DNA of 16,904 nucleotides from JAAYJK01 sp964501655 (GCA_964501655.1 CAZCTN010000045.1:1-16904); one strand, 5' to 3'; positions 1 through 7,292 are shown, counted from the stretch's first letter. Notes: generated by a model from the letters alone, not told the origin. A program made the numbers and translations.

Positions 1-19
1 CGCTGCCTTAGTAGACCGT

Positions 20-397
20 TTAACTCATCGAGCTCATATTCTCGACATGAACGGAACATCTTATCGGCTTGAACAGCAAATGAATCACCATACACGCTAA
101 TAATAGAAGAATTGTTAGCCCCCATTTCATGTTTCCGTTGATTGCCCAGGTATTTCCAACAGGTTCTTTCATCGGAAAAACTAGAAAAAGCACAATCACA
201 ATAAAGAGAATGATATATTTCAAATATCTCAGGTGCTTGTGAGCTTTGAATATTTTAATTTTTCGGGGAAACGGGATTTTATATAGTAATCCTTGGATAA
301 ATCCAACCGGGCATACTTTGCCGCAAAGACTCTTGCCGCTGACAACCCCTAAGAGAATAAGAAAACCGAATTCGAGAACCCTGGTTCCAATACTCAC
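20..397 (-). CDS. Short 4Fe-4S (NapH/Fer4_5-like) membrane protein, possibly truncated
   Basis: The protein has 125 residues. It starts with GTG at 397, supported by an AGAGGAG ribosome binding site six to seven bases upstream. Three hydrophobic segments are visible (about residues 7-20, 57-73 and 92-108). Between the first two is a cysteine motif, SLCGKVCPVGFIQGLL, of the type found in Fer4_5/NapH-like membrane iron-sulfur proteins, which usually pass electrons between quinone-linked or ferredoxin-linked partners. Family members normally carry a second CxxxCP motif after the last helix and are often over 200 residues. Here the protein stops soon after 'KPIRC' and that second motif is absent. 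It may be a natural short form, a frameshifted gene or a decaying copy. It lies 291 bases from the marR stop and reads toward the window edge, so downstream partners are not visible. Confidence is good for the family and low for function. Confidence 0.6.
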   Translation of the reverse strand: MSIGTRVLEFGFLILLGVVSGKSLCGKVCPVGFIQGLLYKIPFPRKIKIFKAHKHLRYLKYIILFIVIVLFLVFPMKEPVGNTWAINGNMKWGLTILLLLACMVIHLLFKPIRCSVHVENMSSMS

Positions 398-688
398 ATG
401 ATTTCTCCTCTTCCCTAATGTGAATGATTCAACTGATTATTTGGGGCGCTTCTTTTACCTCGGAACAGCATCTTTATCTTAATTTTGTCTGGCAACCCGC
501 AACTATTTCATACGACACCGTCTATAATTAAGACTTTAATTATTTTTTATTAGCTAAAACATTGTAAACATGTATCCCTAAAATTATTAATCATGATAAG
601 CGAGTTCCTTTTCTGAACTTTCGATAGAGACAAAAGCCAATTATTGTTTATTTACTAAAGCATATAAAAGTAAGTAATCGGTTACCTG

Positions 689-1171
689 CTAGAGTCCGGC
701 CAGGAGATCATCTAAAAATCTGCTAATTGTACCAAGTTCATCGGAATTGTATTTCCCCAAAATTTCTTGAAGATTTCCATCGGCCAACTCGTGAATTTTC
801 TCATGAATGTTAAAAGCATCTTTGCCTTGAGGGGTAAGTGTGTAATAAACTTCTTTTTTGTTATTCTCCAGATGATCTGCCTTTATTAAGCCTTTTGATA
901 GGAGTTTAGCTGTTATCTTGGATATGGCACCCCTAGTCATATTCAACTCTTTTGAAATAAGCGTTGCATTCGGTAATCTGTTTTTGCCAATGCATTCAAT
1001 CACATGATACTCCGAAATTATAAGGTTTTTATCGTATAGGTTTTTACATCCACATTCCAAGAGATATTGATTAAGGTTATCTTCGTGCATTTGCATGAAA
1101 TTGTTTAAACAATCAAATAAATCCGCCAATTTGCTCAGTAGGGAATGAACTTCAACTTTTTCATTTTCCAT
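689..1171 (-). CDS. MarR-family transcriptional regulator
   Basis: This 160-residue winged-helix protein has the usual MarR length. It starts with ATG at 1171, with AGGAG nine bases upstream. The helix-turn-helix lies at about residues 67-96 (the recognition region contains LNMTRGAISKITAKLLSKG), followed by a charged wing at about 97-113 that ends in the family's YTLTPQG signature. The terminal helices would form the dimer interface. Cysteines occur at 21, 40, 42 and 60, and the C-x-C at 40-42 is unusual. The gene is divergent from the RND efflux operon, and both promoters carry the same operator-like palindrome, so the likely role is repression of itself and the pump, relieved by a pump substrate or by oxidation. 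The regulated target is inferred from position; the ligand is unknown. Confidence 0.85.
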   Translation of the reverse strand: MENEKVEVHSLLSKLADLFDCLNNFMQMHEDNLNQYLLECGCKNLYDKNLIISEYHVIECIGKNRLPNATLISKELNMTRGAISKITAKLLSKGLIKADHLENNKKEVYYTLTPQGKDAFNIHEKIHELADGNLQEILGKYNSDELGTISRFLDDLLAGL

Positions 1172-1194
1172 AACTAAAAGCTCCTATTAATTTA

Positions 1195-1206
1195 TTTCCT
1201 AAGAAA
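1195..1206. promoter_or_regulatory. Predicted MarR operator A, at the marR start site
   Basis: The sequence is TTTCCTAAGAAA, an imperfect palindrome. It begins seven bases beyond the marR -10 box, so it covers the predicted transcription start. It matches operator B read on the other strand. Confidence 0.55.
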
Positions 1207-1213
1207 CAAATAT

Positions 1214-1242
1214 ATTATACTACACGATAAATAATAAATCAA
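1214..1242 (-). promoter_or_regulatory. Promoter of marR
   Basis: On the minus strand the -35 box is TTGATT (1237-1242), the spacer is 17 bases and the -10 box is a perfect TATAAT (1214-1219). The predicted leader to the marR ATG is about 36 bases. Confidence 0.7.
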
Positions 1243-1256
1243 TCAAAACTAAACCA

Positions 1257-1285
1257 TTGACAATGCGTTTGTCTTTCGTTAGTAT
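1257..1285 (+). promoter_or_regulatory. Promoter reading toward the RND efflux operon
   Basis: The -35 box is a perfect TTGACA (1257-1262), the spacer is 17 bases and the -10 box is TAGTAT (1280-1285). Operator B begins seven bases after the -10 box, the same geometry as at the marR promoter. The transcript would have a leader of about 300 bases because the remnant of a dehydrogenase gene lies between promoter and pump. Confidence 0.65.
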
Positions 1286-1292
1286 ATTATTG

Positions 1293-1304
1293 TTTCCTGG
1301 GAAA
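1293..1304. promoter_or_regulatory. Predicted MarR operator B, at the efflux start site
   Basis: The sequence is TTTCCTGGGAAA, with perfect TTTCC/GGAAA arms. Read on the minus strand it continues as TTTCCCAGGAAACAA, while operator A reads TTTCCTAAGAAACAA on the plus strand. The two sites face each other as inverted copies about 98 bases apart (start to start). Confidence 0.6.
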
Positions 1305-1455
1305 ATAAAGTCATTAGTTTAATATGCGAATTGATGCCGCGCTTAATGTTTTATCTATTTAGCAAACGAGTTTCACGGTCTTCGCCATAAAATGTGAAGA
1401 ACAAGCACAGACAATTGATATAGTACAAAAGCGCATTTTTTTTACCTGGATTATT

Positions 1456-1536
1456 TCTTGGTTTCTGGCTTCTTCCGATTCCTCCTATCTGGCTAGCGGA
1501 GAGATCGCGGTGGATGGCGGACTGGGACAAATTTAG
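1456..1536 (+). pseudogene. C-terminal remnant of a short-chain dehydrogenase/reductase
   Basis: Reading in frame to the TAG at 1534-1536 gives FLASSDSSYLASGEIAVDGG followed by LGQI. This is the standard C-terminal signature of classical SDR enzymes such as FabG (pattern FLASD-SSY-TG-EI-VDGG). Nothing recognisable as the Rossmann fold or the YxxxK active site is found upstream, and the frame has no credible start. The piece is about 25 codons out of the usual 250. It lies between the efflux promoter and the adaptor gene, which suggests that a dehydrogenase was once the first gene of this regulated operon and was mostly deleted, or that a rearrangement fused the region. It is too short to be functional. 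Confidence 0.7.
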
Positions 1537-1590
1537 ACCGAGGTTGGCTTGGGGAAGCCTGAAGAATTAATAGATGAGAGGAGAAGGCTT

Positions 1591-2796
1591 ATGGAAGGAA
1601 AGGAAAAAATTGAGGAAACTAAAAAGTCAAACAGCATGTTTTCAGATAAAGTCGATAAGCTAGCGGCGCTAGTAAACATGATTGCTGCCGTTGCCAGGAA
1701 AAATGCAAAGAAAACCATTTTGTATAGTACCGTTCTATTGATTGTTATCGTTGGATTTATAGTATTTAAAAATAACGAAGATGTTCCTTCCCAGCCTGCA
1801 GCCATAATCAATAAGACTTCTGTTCAGATTCAACCGGCGAAAGCAATTGAGAAAGAATTAATCATTAGCTCTAAAGCAACTATAGAACCAGGTGAAGAAG
1901 GCATTGTAAGCAGCAAGCTATCAGGACAAGTGGTCCGTATCCTGTTTGAAAATGGTGATGCAGTTGAGCAAGGCCAGGCCTTGGTACTTCTGGAAGATCA
2001 GGATTTGCACAGTCAGTTACAGACGGCTGAAATCACCGTTCAAAAGATGGAGGCAACCCTGGAATCATCTCAGCAAAATTATGACCGGGCTAAAGCTCTA
2101 TTTGATAATGGAGCCATCGCTAAAGCCGATTATGATGCGGCAGTTACATCGCTCAAATTAGACCAGGCCAATTTAAAATCTGCCCAGGTAACTTTTCAGA
2201 GTGTTAATCATTCCTTGGAGAGTTGTGTAATTCGAGCTCCCATTAGCGGGGTATTGGATAACAAAAGCGTAAAGCTTGGGCAGATGATATCACCGGACCT
2301 AATGCTGGCTCAAGTAAAGAACATTTCTTCTGTATATGCGGTGCTTCAGATAGAGCAACAAAATGTGAACATTATTAAATTAGGGCAAAAAGCTATCATA
2401 ACCGATAATGATACTACTCTTGAAGGGGTGGTAAAAAGCATCAATGTATCTGCCGACCCATCTTCAAGAGTTTTTAATTGCAAAGTTCAGGTTGACAACC
2501 AAAGCAAGCTGCTTCATCCTGGCGACTATGCCAGAGTTGAAATCACTACTGATCAAAAGATACCAATGATTACTGTCCCTATAGAAGCCCTAGCCGGAGA
2601 TGAAGGCAACTACTTTATCTTTATAAATAATAATGGAATAGCTCGTCAACGCAGTGTTACCATCGGCCAAACTATCAAAAACTTGGTAGAAATCAAATCA
2701 GGAGTACAAAACGGGGATAGTATCATTTGTACAAATGTAAATACACTGCAGGATGGTGACGGGGTAATAGTATTCTCCGAACAGGGGGGAATATAA
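1591..2796 (+). CDS. RND efflux membrane fusion (HlyD/AcrA-type) subunit
   Basis: This 401-residue subunit links the RND pump to the outside. I place the start at ATG 1591 because GAGGAG sits seven bases before it; an upstream in-frame TTG at 1549 has no such site. A charged N-terminal segment (1-41) is followed by one membrane helix (about 42-59), so the protein is helix-anchored rather than a lipoprotein. Next come the biotinyl-lipoyl half-motif (GIVSSKLSGQVVRILFENGD, about 104-123), an alpha-helical hairpin (about 136-215), the second lipoyl half (VIRAPISGVLDNKSVKLGQM) and the beta-barrel and membrane-proximal domains (through DPSSRVFNCKV and LHPGDYARVEI). The stop codon directly abuts the ATG of the pump gene (TAAATG), so the two are translationally coupled. 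No outer-membrane factor gene follows. The substrate is unknown. Confidence 0.9.
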   Translation: MEGKEKIEETKKSNSMFSDKVDKLAALVNMIAAVARKNAKKTILYSTVLLIVIVGFIVFKNNEDVPSQPAAIINKTSVQIQPAKAIEKELIISSKATIEPGEEGIVSSKLSGQVVRILFENGDAVEQGQALVLLEDQDLHSQLQTAEITVQKMEATLESSQQNYDRAKALFDNGAIAKADYDAAVTSLKLDQANLKSAQVTFQSVNHSLESCVIRAPISGVLDNKSVKLGQMISPDLMLAQVKNISSVYAVLQIEQQNVNIIKLGQKAIITDNDTTLEGVVKSINVSADPSSRVFNCKVQVDNQSKLLHPGDYARVEITTDQKIPMITVPIEALAGDEGNYFIFINNNGIARQRSVTIGQTIKNLVEIKSGVQNGDSIICTNVNTLQDGDGVIVFSEQGGI

Positions 2797-5700
2797 ATGA
2801 TTTTAGCGGACATTAGCATTAGACGGCCTGTATTTACTATTGTTGTAATTATAGCTTTTGTTGTTGTTGGCATCCTCTGCTATGCGAACTTGACCATAAA
2901 CAATATGCCCCAGGCTGATATACCCATTGCTACGGTTTCGATTACTCAGTCAGGAGCATCTCCGGAACAACTCGAGACCAATATAACCAGGAAAGTTGAA
3001 GAGGCGGTAGGACAGATTTCTGGAGTAAAACACATTACTTCTACTATGACCGAAGGGGTATCCAATACCACTATCGAGTTTGCACTAGATAAATCCCCTG
3101 AAGTTGCTGCCCAGGAAGTCAGAGATAAGATTAGTGCTATTCGCGGAGAACTGCCGCAAGATATCGACGAACCAGTAATTACCAACGTTGGTGGTGATCT
3201 TTTAGGCAGCAGCGCTATTCTATCTATTGCTGTAACGGGAACAGAAGACACCAAAGAGCTTTCACAAGTTGTGGATGATGTAATAGCGAAAAAACTCTAC
3301 ACCGTAAAAGGGGTAGGAGCGGTCAATATCTATGGCAGTGCCAAACGTGAGATTCAGATCAAGCTGGATAAAGAAAAAATGGCATCCTACGGATTGACCG
3401 TGGATGAGGTGATCAATAATCTAAAAAGCGGCAATATTGAAGGTGCGGGAGGGTCAGTCTCCGATGGCAGTAGTGAAACTTCTCTTCGTATAGACGGCAG
3501 TGTAAAAAATGTTGAAGATTTCAACAACATTCTGGTAGCCAAAAGAAACGGAACCGAAATTAGGGTGCGAGATGTCGCTCAAGTAATCGACGGGGTCCAG
3601 GATATCAACAGTTTATCCCGATATCAGGGAAAGCCGGCTATAGGTATTGATATTGTCAAGCAATCAGGCGCCAATACCGTTGAAGTAGCCGATGAGGTGA
3701 AACGGGCGTTGTCTGACCTAAACGCAACCCTGCCTGCCGGGATAAACGTTGATATTGTCCGGGACAATTCTGAGTCTGTCCGTGATTCAGTAAACGAAGT
3801 TACTAAAAGCATGCTGATCGGATGTATTCTGGCCATTATGGTAGTGTTCTTGTTTCTAAATAAATGGGAAAGCACCTTGATTACTGCCATTTCGCTTCCT
3901 ACTTCCATAGTAAGCACTTTTATCGCTTTAAAGATCATGAACTTTTCACTCAATACCATGTCGCTGATGGCATTAACCCTGTCAGTAGGCCTGCTGATTG
4001 ATGACGCCATTGTGGTTGTGGAAAATATCGTACGCCATCTGCATATGGGAAAAACCCCATTTCAAGCGGCCAAGGAAGCTTCCTCAGAAATCGGGCTGGC
4101 AGTACTCGCTACAACCCTGGCGGTTGTGGCTGTATTTCTTCCTACCGCCATGGTAAGCGGGCTTATCGGAAAATACTTTGTTGAGTTTGGCCTCACCGTT
4201 GTTTTCGGTATGTTATTCTCCCTATTCGTATCCTTTACTCTTGTACCCATGATGTCATCGCGAATGCTAAAGTCCGGTAAGCAAAAAGATACACCTTTCT
4301 TAGGCAAGTTTTTAAATAGCTTTAACCACTGGTTCGATTTATTGGCGGAGAAGTATTCTCGATTCCTGGGGATTATTCTTAATCACAGGTTAGTTACCAT
4401 GCTACTGGCGATCGTGTTATTTATGGGAAGTATAGGCATGATTCCTTTGCTGGGTTTTGAATTCACAAGTTGGACGGATGATGGAGAAATCAGTATAAGT
4501 GCTGATCTCGATTCCGGCCTGGCTTTAGAAAAGGCCGGTCAAAAAGCCAGCGATATTGAAGGCATTATCCGCCAGTATCCGGAGGTAAAATCCATTTACA
4601 CCACAGTACAAAAAGACCAGGTCTTACTTTATGTAAATTTATGTGATAAAAAGGAGCGGAAAGACAACTCTAAAATCATTGCCGCAAAAATGCGGGAAGA
4701 CCTGAAAAAAGTACCCGGTGTGGAGCTTGCTATAAATGCGGTTTCCGACTCGTCCGACCTCAAGGATGTAATCATCAATATTAAAGGAGATAACTATGAG
4801 CAACTCAGGACATTTGCACTTGAAGCAAAACGGGTGATGAATCAGGATCCTTCCGCGCGAGACGTTAGTATTAGCTATAAAGCGGGTAAACCGGAAACAA
4901 AGCTGGTTATGGATCGTGATAAGGCGGCAGACCTGGGAGTAAATACTTCTTCGGTTATGGATACCCTAAATACCTTATTTAACGGCACTGTTATAGGTAA
5001 ATATAATAGCGGCAAGAACCAATATGATGTCCGATTATCCATGGAAAATGAACAACGCACTAATCTTGACAGTCTGAATGGCATTGATGTTCCCGATTCT
5101 AACAACCAGATAGTACCTCTTAACCTAGTGACCCGCCATGTTTTTACCACCACATCTGCAGCACTTAATCGGCATGACCGAACTGGATTAATTGAACTGT
5201 CTGCCAATGTTGCTGATAAGTCAACCGGAGACTTTCTAGATTCATATTTAGAAAAGTTTCATAAGGAAATGATAGTTCCAACCGGGATAACCATTGAGGA
5301 AGGCGGTATGAACGCAGAAATGCAGGAAGGCTTTAATGGCCTATTGGTCGCATTAGTCATGGGCATTCTGTTTATATTTCTGATAATGGCAGCACAGTTT
5401 GAAAGTTTTGTCGACCCCATAGCCATAATGTTTTCTCTGCCGCTGGCCCTTATAGGAGCCATTGCCGGTCTGTTTATCACCGGCAGCAAGATGAATTTCA
5501 TGGCTTTGATCGGCATTATTCTGCTAATGGGCCTGGTTGCCAAAAATGCCATCCTACTTATTGATTTTGCTAAACAAAGGTTGAGAGAAGGTGTGGAGAT
5601 AAACAAAGCCCTGATTAAGGCCGGTTTGGTACGCTTCCGGCCAATACTCATGACCACGCTGGCCATGATCTTCGGGATGATTCCTGTTGCCGTTGCGACC

Positions 5701-5841
5701 GGGGCTGGAACTGAAATGCGTGCTCCCATGGCTTATGCGGTTATTGGAGGGTTGATATCTTCTACGCTTTTAACCCTGGTTATTGTACCGGTTGTTTACA
5801 CTTTACTGTATGATTTCAAACAGCTGTTTGGAAGAAAATAA
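2797..5841 (+). CDS. RND efflux transporter, AcrB/MdtB-like
   Basis: This 1014-residue inner-membrane proton/drug antiporter has normal family length. The N-terminus (ILADISIRRPVFTIVVIIAF) is the typical RND first helix. Two large periplasmic loops (about 31-335 and 550-850) flank two six-helix bundles. The proton-relay aspartates are present at about 402-403 in SVGLLIDDAIVVVENIVRHL, and the matching lysine in TM10 is at about 916 (GLVAKNAILLIDFAKQRLRE). Porter-domain signatures such as MPQADIPIATVSITQSGASP are intact, so the pump should be functional. It is preceded by GGGGGGA as ribosome binding site and is coupled to the adaptor gene. The likely regulator is the divergent MarR protein. RND pumps in Firmicutes are less common than in proteobacteria and often lack a dedicated TolC. 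Drug or metabolite specificity cannot be read from the sequence. Confidence 0.95.
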   Translation: MILADISIRRPVFTIVVIIAFVVVGILCYANLTINNMPQADIPIATVSITQSGASPEQLETNITRKVEEAVGQISGVKHITSTMTEGVSNTTIEFALDKSPEVAAQEVRDKISAIRGELPQDIDEPVITNVGGDLLGSSAILSIAVTGTEDTKELSQVVDDVIAKKLYTVKGVGAVNIYGSAKREIQIKLDKEKMASYGLTVDEVINNLKSGNIEGAGGSVSDGSSETSLRIDGSVKNVEDFNNILVAKRNGTEIRVRDVAQVIDGVQDINSLSRYQGKPAIGIDIVKQSGANTVEVADEVKRALSDLNATLPAGINVDIVRDNSESVRDSVNEVTKSMLIGCILAIMVVFLFLNKWESTLITAISLPTSIVSTFIALKIMNFSLNTMSLMALTLSVGLLIDDAIVVVENIVRHLHMGKTPFQAAKEASSEIGLAVLATTLAVVAVFLPTAMVSGLIGKYFVEFGLTVVFGMLFSLFVSFTLVPMMSSRMLKSGKQKDTPFLGKFLNSFNHWFDLLAEKYSRFLGIILNHRLVTMLLAIVLFMGSIGMIPLLGFEFTSWTDDGEISISADLDSGLALEKAGQKASDIEGIIRQYPEVKSIYTTVQKDQVLLYVNLCDKKERKDNSKIIAAKMREDLKKVPGVELAINAVSDSSDLKDVIINIKGDNYEQLRTFALEAKRVMNQDPSARDVSISYKAGKPETKLVMDRDKAADLGVNTSSVMDTLNTLFNGTVIGKYNSGKNQYDVRLSMENEQRTNLDSLNGIDVPDSNNQIVPLNLVTRHVFTTTSAALNRHDRTGLIELSANVADKSTGDFLDSYLEKFHKEMIVPTGITIEEGGMNAEMQEGFNGLLVALVMGILFIFLIMAAQFESFVDPIAIMFSLPLALIGAIAGLFITGSKMNFMALIGIILLMGLVAKNAILLIDFAKQRLREGVEINKALIKAGLVRFRPILMTTLAMIFGMIPVAVATGAGTEMRAPMAYAVIGGLISSTLLTLVIVPVVYTLLYDFKQLFGRK

Positions 5842-5969
5842 TTTCTTGTTCAAACAGGAGAAGAGGTAAAGCAATAACGAGTTTGCGAAATACTTTATTA
5901 ATCTTTTATTTAGCAATTTAAGCAAGATTGATGTTGCTTGTAAGTTGAAATTTGAATGTCAACGCTAAG

Positions 5970-5997
5970 GGTGTCCCTGTCAAAAGACAGGGACGCC
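5970..5997. repeat. 12-bp stem hairpin, repeat-like palindrome
   Basis: Arms GGTGTCCCTGTC and GACAGGGACGCC form a 12-bp stem (one G-U pair) around an AAAA loop. It lies 128 bases after the pump stop codon. No uridine tract follows, so it is not a classic terminator. The GTCCCTGTC/GACAGGGAC core is of the kind seen in REP-like dispersed palindromes. Confidence 0.55.
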
Positions 5998-6093
5998 AAG
6001 CTATAGGGTCGAGGTGTGCGGCGCCCCCCGCTTAGTAGACAACAAAAACACAAGATTTCTTACTATTACGTATGATTACTTAATATTTCATTT

Positions 6094-6507
6094 ATGTTTA
6101 GGCAACTAATGCCCATGTGTTTATACTGTCCATCAGGGTATGGGGCAGCCCGGACCATTTCTATCCCGGCGGATGTACTGGCTGTATTCGCTGCTAATAA
6201 GGCGGTAGGTTATGTAGTCAGCGTTGATGGAGACATATCCCACCCTGGCAATTATTCACACCGGTTTAAGCGCTTTTAAGCTACCAATAAAATTCCCCAC
6301 ATCCGTTTCCACGACCTCAGACATTTCCACGCAACTTTAATGCTGGAAGCTGGAGTACCTCTAAAACACGCTCAGAGTAGAATGGGCCACTCTACTATAA
6401 GCATGACAATCCATTACCAACACATCCGACCTAAAACAGATACTGTAGTGATCAATAAAATAGATGCATTTTTACGTGGGTCAAAAGAGGGTCAAGCCAA
6501 AATTTAA
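6094..6507 (+). pseudogene. Decayed tyrosine recombinase (phage/ICE-type integrase), C-terminal part
   Basis: One reading frame runs from about 6094 to the TAA at 6505-6507, interrupted by an in-frame TAA at 6277-6279. Before the stop it reads ARTISIPADVLAVFAANKA and later GDISHPGNYSHRFKRF, the mid-domain pattern of tyrosine recombinases. After the stop it reads IPHIRFHDLRHFHATLMLEA, GVPLKHAQSRMGHSTISMT and HYQHI. The catalytic HxxR (HDLR), the GH histidine and the tyrosine nine residues later are all present, but the N-terminal core-binding domain and the first catalytic arginine are missing. The remnant ends 65 bases from the 3' end of a tRNA-Leu gene, the classic place for an integrase beside its attachment site. 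It cannot give a full enzyme. Low-level read-through of the stop would still yield only a fragment. Confidence 0.8.
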
Positions 6508-6509
6508 GC

Positions 6510-6550
6510 AGAAAAAGAAAATTACCGAAAGCTTTAAACCTTCGGTAAAT
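6510..6550 (-). terminator. Terminator of the Cys-Leu tRNA unit
   Basis: On the minus strand TTACCGAA pairs with TTCGGTAA (8 bp, with an extra inner pair), followed by TTTTCTTTTTC. It begins 22 bases after the tRNA-Leu CCA. Confidence 0.75.
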
Positions 6551-6571
6551 CCTTTGCTTGATACTAAATTT

Positions 6572-6660
6572 TGGTGCCCGAGGCCGGGGTCGAACCGGCA
6601 CGACCGGTAAAGGTCGCGGGATTTTAAGTCCCGTGCGTCTGCCTATTCCGCCACCCGGGC
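6572..6660 (-). tRNA. tRNA-Leu (anticodon TAA)
   Basis: The 89-base class II tRNA has a long variable arm. The anticodon loop CTTAAAA sits on the stem CGGGA/TCCCG, giving TAA for UUA codons. The acceptor GCCCGGG pairs with the 3' strand CTCGGGC allowing one mismatch region, and the CCA end is encoded. Its 3' end faces the integrase remnant, so it is the probable integration target. Confidence 0.95.
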
Positions 6661-6677
6661 ATAAGTATAAGTAAATA

Positions 6678-6753
6678 TGGAGGGCGGAGCCGGATTCGAA
6701 CCGGCGAATGGTGATTTTGCAGACCACAGCGTTAGCCTCTTCGCCATCCGCCC
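6678..6753 (-). tRNA. tRNA-Cys (anticodon GCA)
   Basis: The 76-base cloverleaf has acceptor GGGCGGA/TCCGCCC, anticodon loop CTGCAAA (GCA), T-arm GGTTCGAATCC and encoded CCA. It is the first gene of the Cys-Leu unit, 17 bases before tRNA-Leu. Confidence 0.95.
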
Positions 6754-6782
6754 TTAATAATCGGCGCTTTCGCGCACAAATT

Positions 6783-6811
6783 ATTATAACAACTTTCCTC
6801 TTTTATTGCAA
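6783..6811 (-). promoter_or_regulatory. Promoter of the Cys-Leu tRNA unit
   Basis: On the minus strand -35 is TTGCAA (6806-6811), the spacer is 17 bases and -10 is a perfect TATAAT (6783-6788), about 30 bases before tRNA-Cys. Confidence 0.75.
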
Positions 6812-6848
6812 GAGAAACAGGGCACGTGTGAATCAGAGCATAGTATAA

Positions 6849-6947
6849 CTCGTTAGAGATAATCTCATCCTAAAAGATACCATAGAGGATGCGAACATAA
6901 ACATGGGCTTCCATATGGAGTACATTAATCAGGCGCCTTGGGAGTAA
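6849..6947 (+). pseudogene. Possible C-terminal coding remnant between the tRNA units
   Basis: An open stretch of 32 codons follows a stop at 6846-6848 and ends at TAA 6945-6947. It reads DTIEDANINMGFHMEYINQA then PWE. The composition looks protein-like, but there is no ribosome binding site before either internal ATG (6903, 6915) and I cannot name a family. It may be the tail of a gene left by a rearrangement, or chance. Confidence 0.25.
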
Positions 6948-6975
6948 TAACTCAGAGATGAATCATTTGTTGACA

Positions 6976-7002
6976 ATATAAAAGCGTTACCGGAGCAACG
7001 CT
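6976..7002 (-). terminator. Terminator of the Asp-Phe-Gly tRNA unit
   Basis: On the minus strand AGCGTT pairs with AACGCT (extendable by two inner pairs, loop TCCG), followed by TTTTAT. It lies 12 bases after the tRNA-Gly CCA. Confidence 0.7.
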
Positions 7003-7013
7003 GGTTTTGCATA

Positions 7014-7088
7014 TGGAGCGGAAGAAGAGATTCGAACTCTCGACCCTCGCCTTGGCAAGGCGATGCTCTACCACTGAGCCACTTCCGC
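7014..7088 (-). tRNA. tRNA-Gly (anticodon GCC)
   Basis: The 75-base cloverleaf has acceptor GCGGAAG/CTTCCGC, anticodon loop TTGCCAA (GCC), T-arm AGTTCGAATCT and encoded CCA. It is the last gene of the Asp-Phe-Gly unit. Confidence 0.95.
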
Positions 7089-7096
7089 TTACTCTA

Positions 7097-7172
<76 letters not shown>

Positions 7173-7175
7173 TTA

Positions 7176-7251
7176 TGGCGAAGCCGATGGGATTTGAACC
7201 CACGCTCTCCGGCTTGACAGGCCGGCATGTTAACCGCTACACCACGGCTCC
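7176..7251 (-). tRNA. tRNA-Asp (anticodon GTC)
   Basis: The 76-base cloverleaf has acceptor GGAGCCG/CGGCTTC (one G-U pair), anticodon loop CTGTCAA (GTC) on CCGGC/GCCGG, T-arm GGTTCAAATCC and encoded CCA. It is the first gene of its unit, three bases from tRNA-Phe. Confidence 0.95.
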
Positions 7252-7263
7252 GCAACGAAGTTA

Positions 7264-7292
7264 ATTATAGCATCGACTTTGATTTTAGTCAA
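7264..7292 (-). promoter_or_regulatory. Promoter of the Asp-Phe-Gly tRNA unit
   Basis: On the minus strand -35 is TTGACT (7287-7292), the spacer is 17 bases and -10 is a perfect TATAAT (7264-7269), 12 bases before tRNA-Asp. Confidence 0.8.

Noticed and set aside
1549..1590. TTG start 14 codons upstream for the efflux adaptor
   Set aside because: No ribosome binding site at the right distance, while ATG 1591 has GAGGAG seven bases upstream.
7..6040. Shared decamer CTTAGTAGAC at 7-16 and 6031-6040
   Set aside because: Ten bases with no flanking similarity can occur by chance; it is not evidence for attachment sites.
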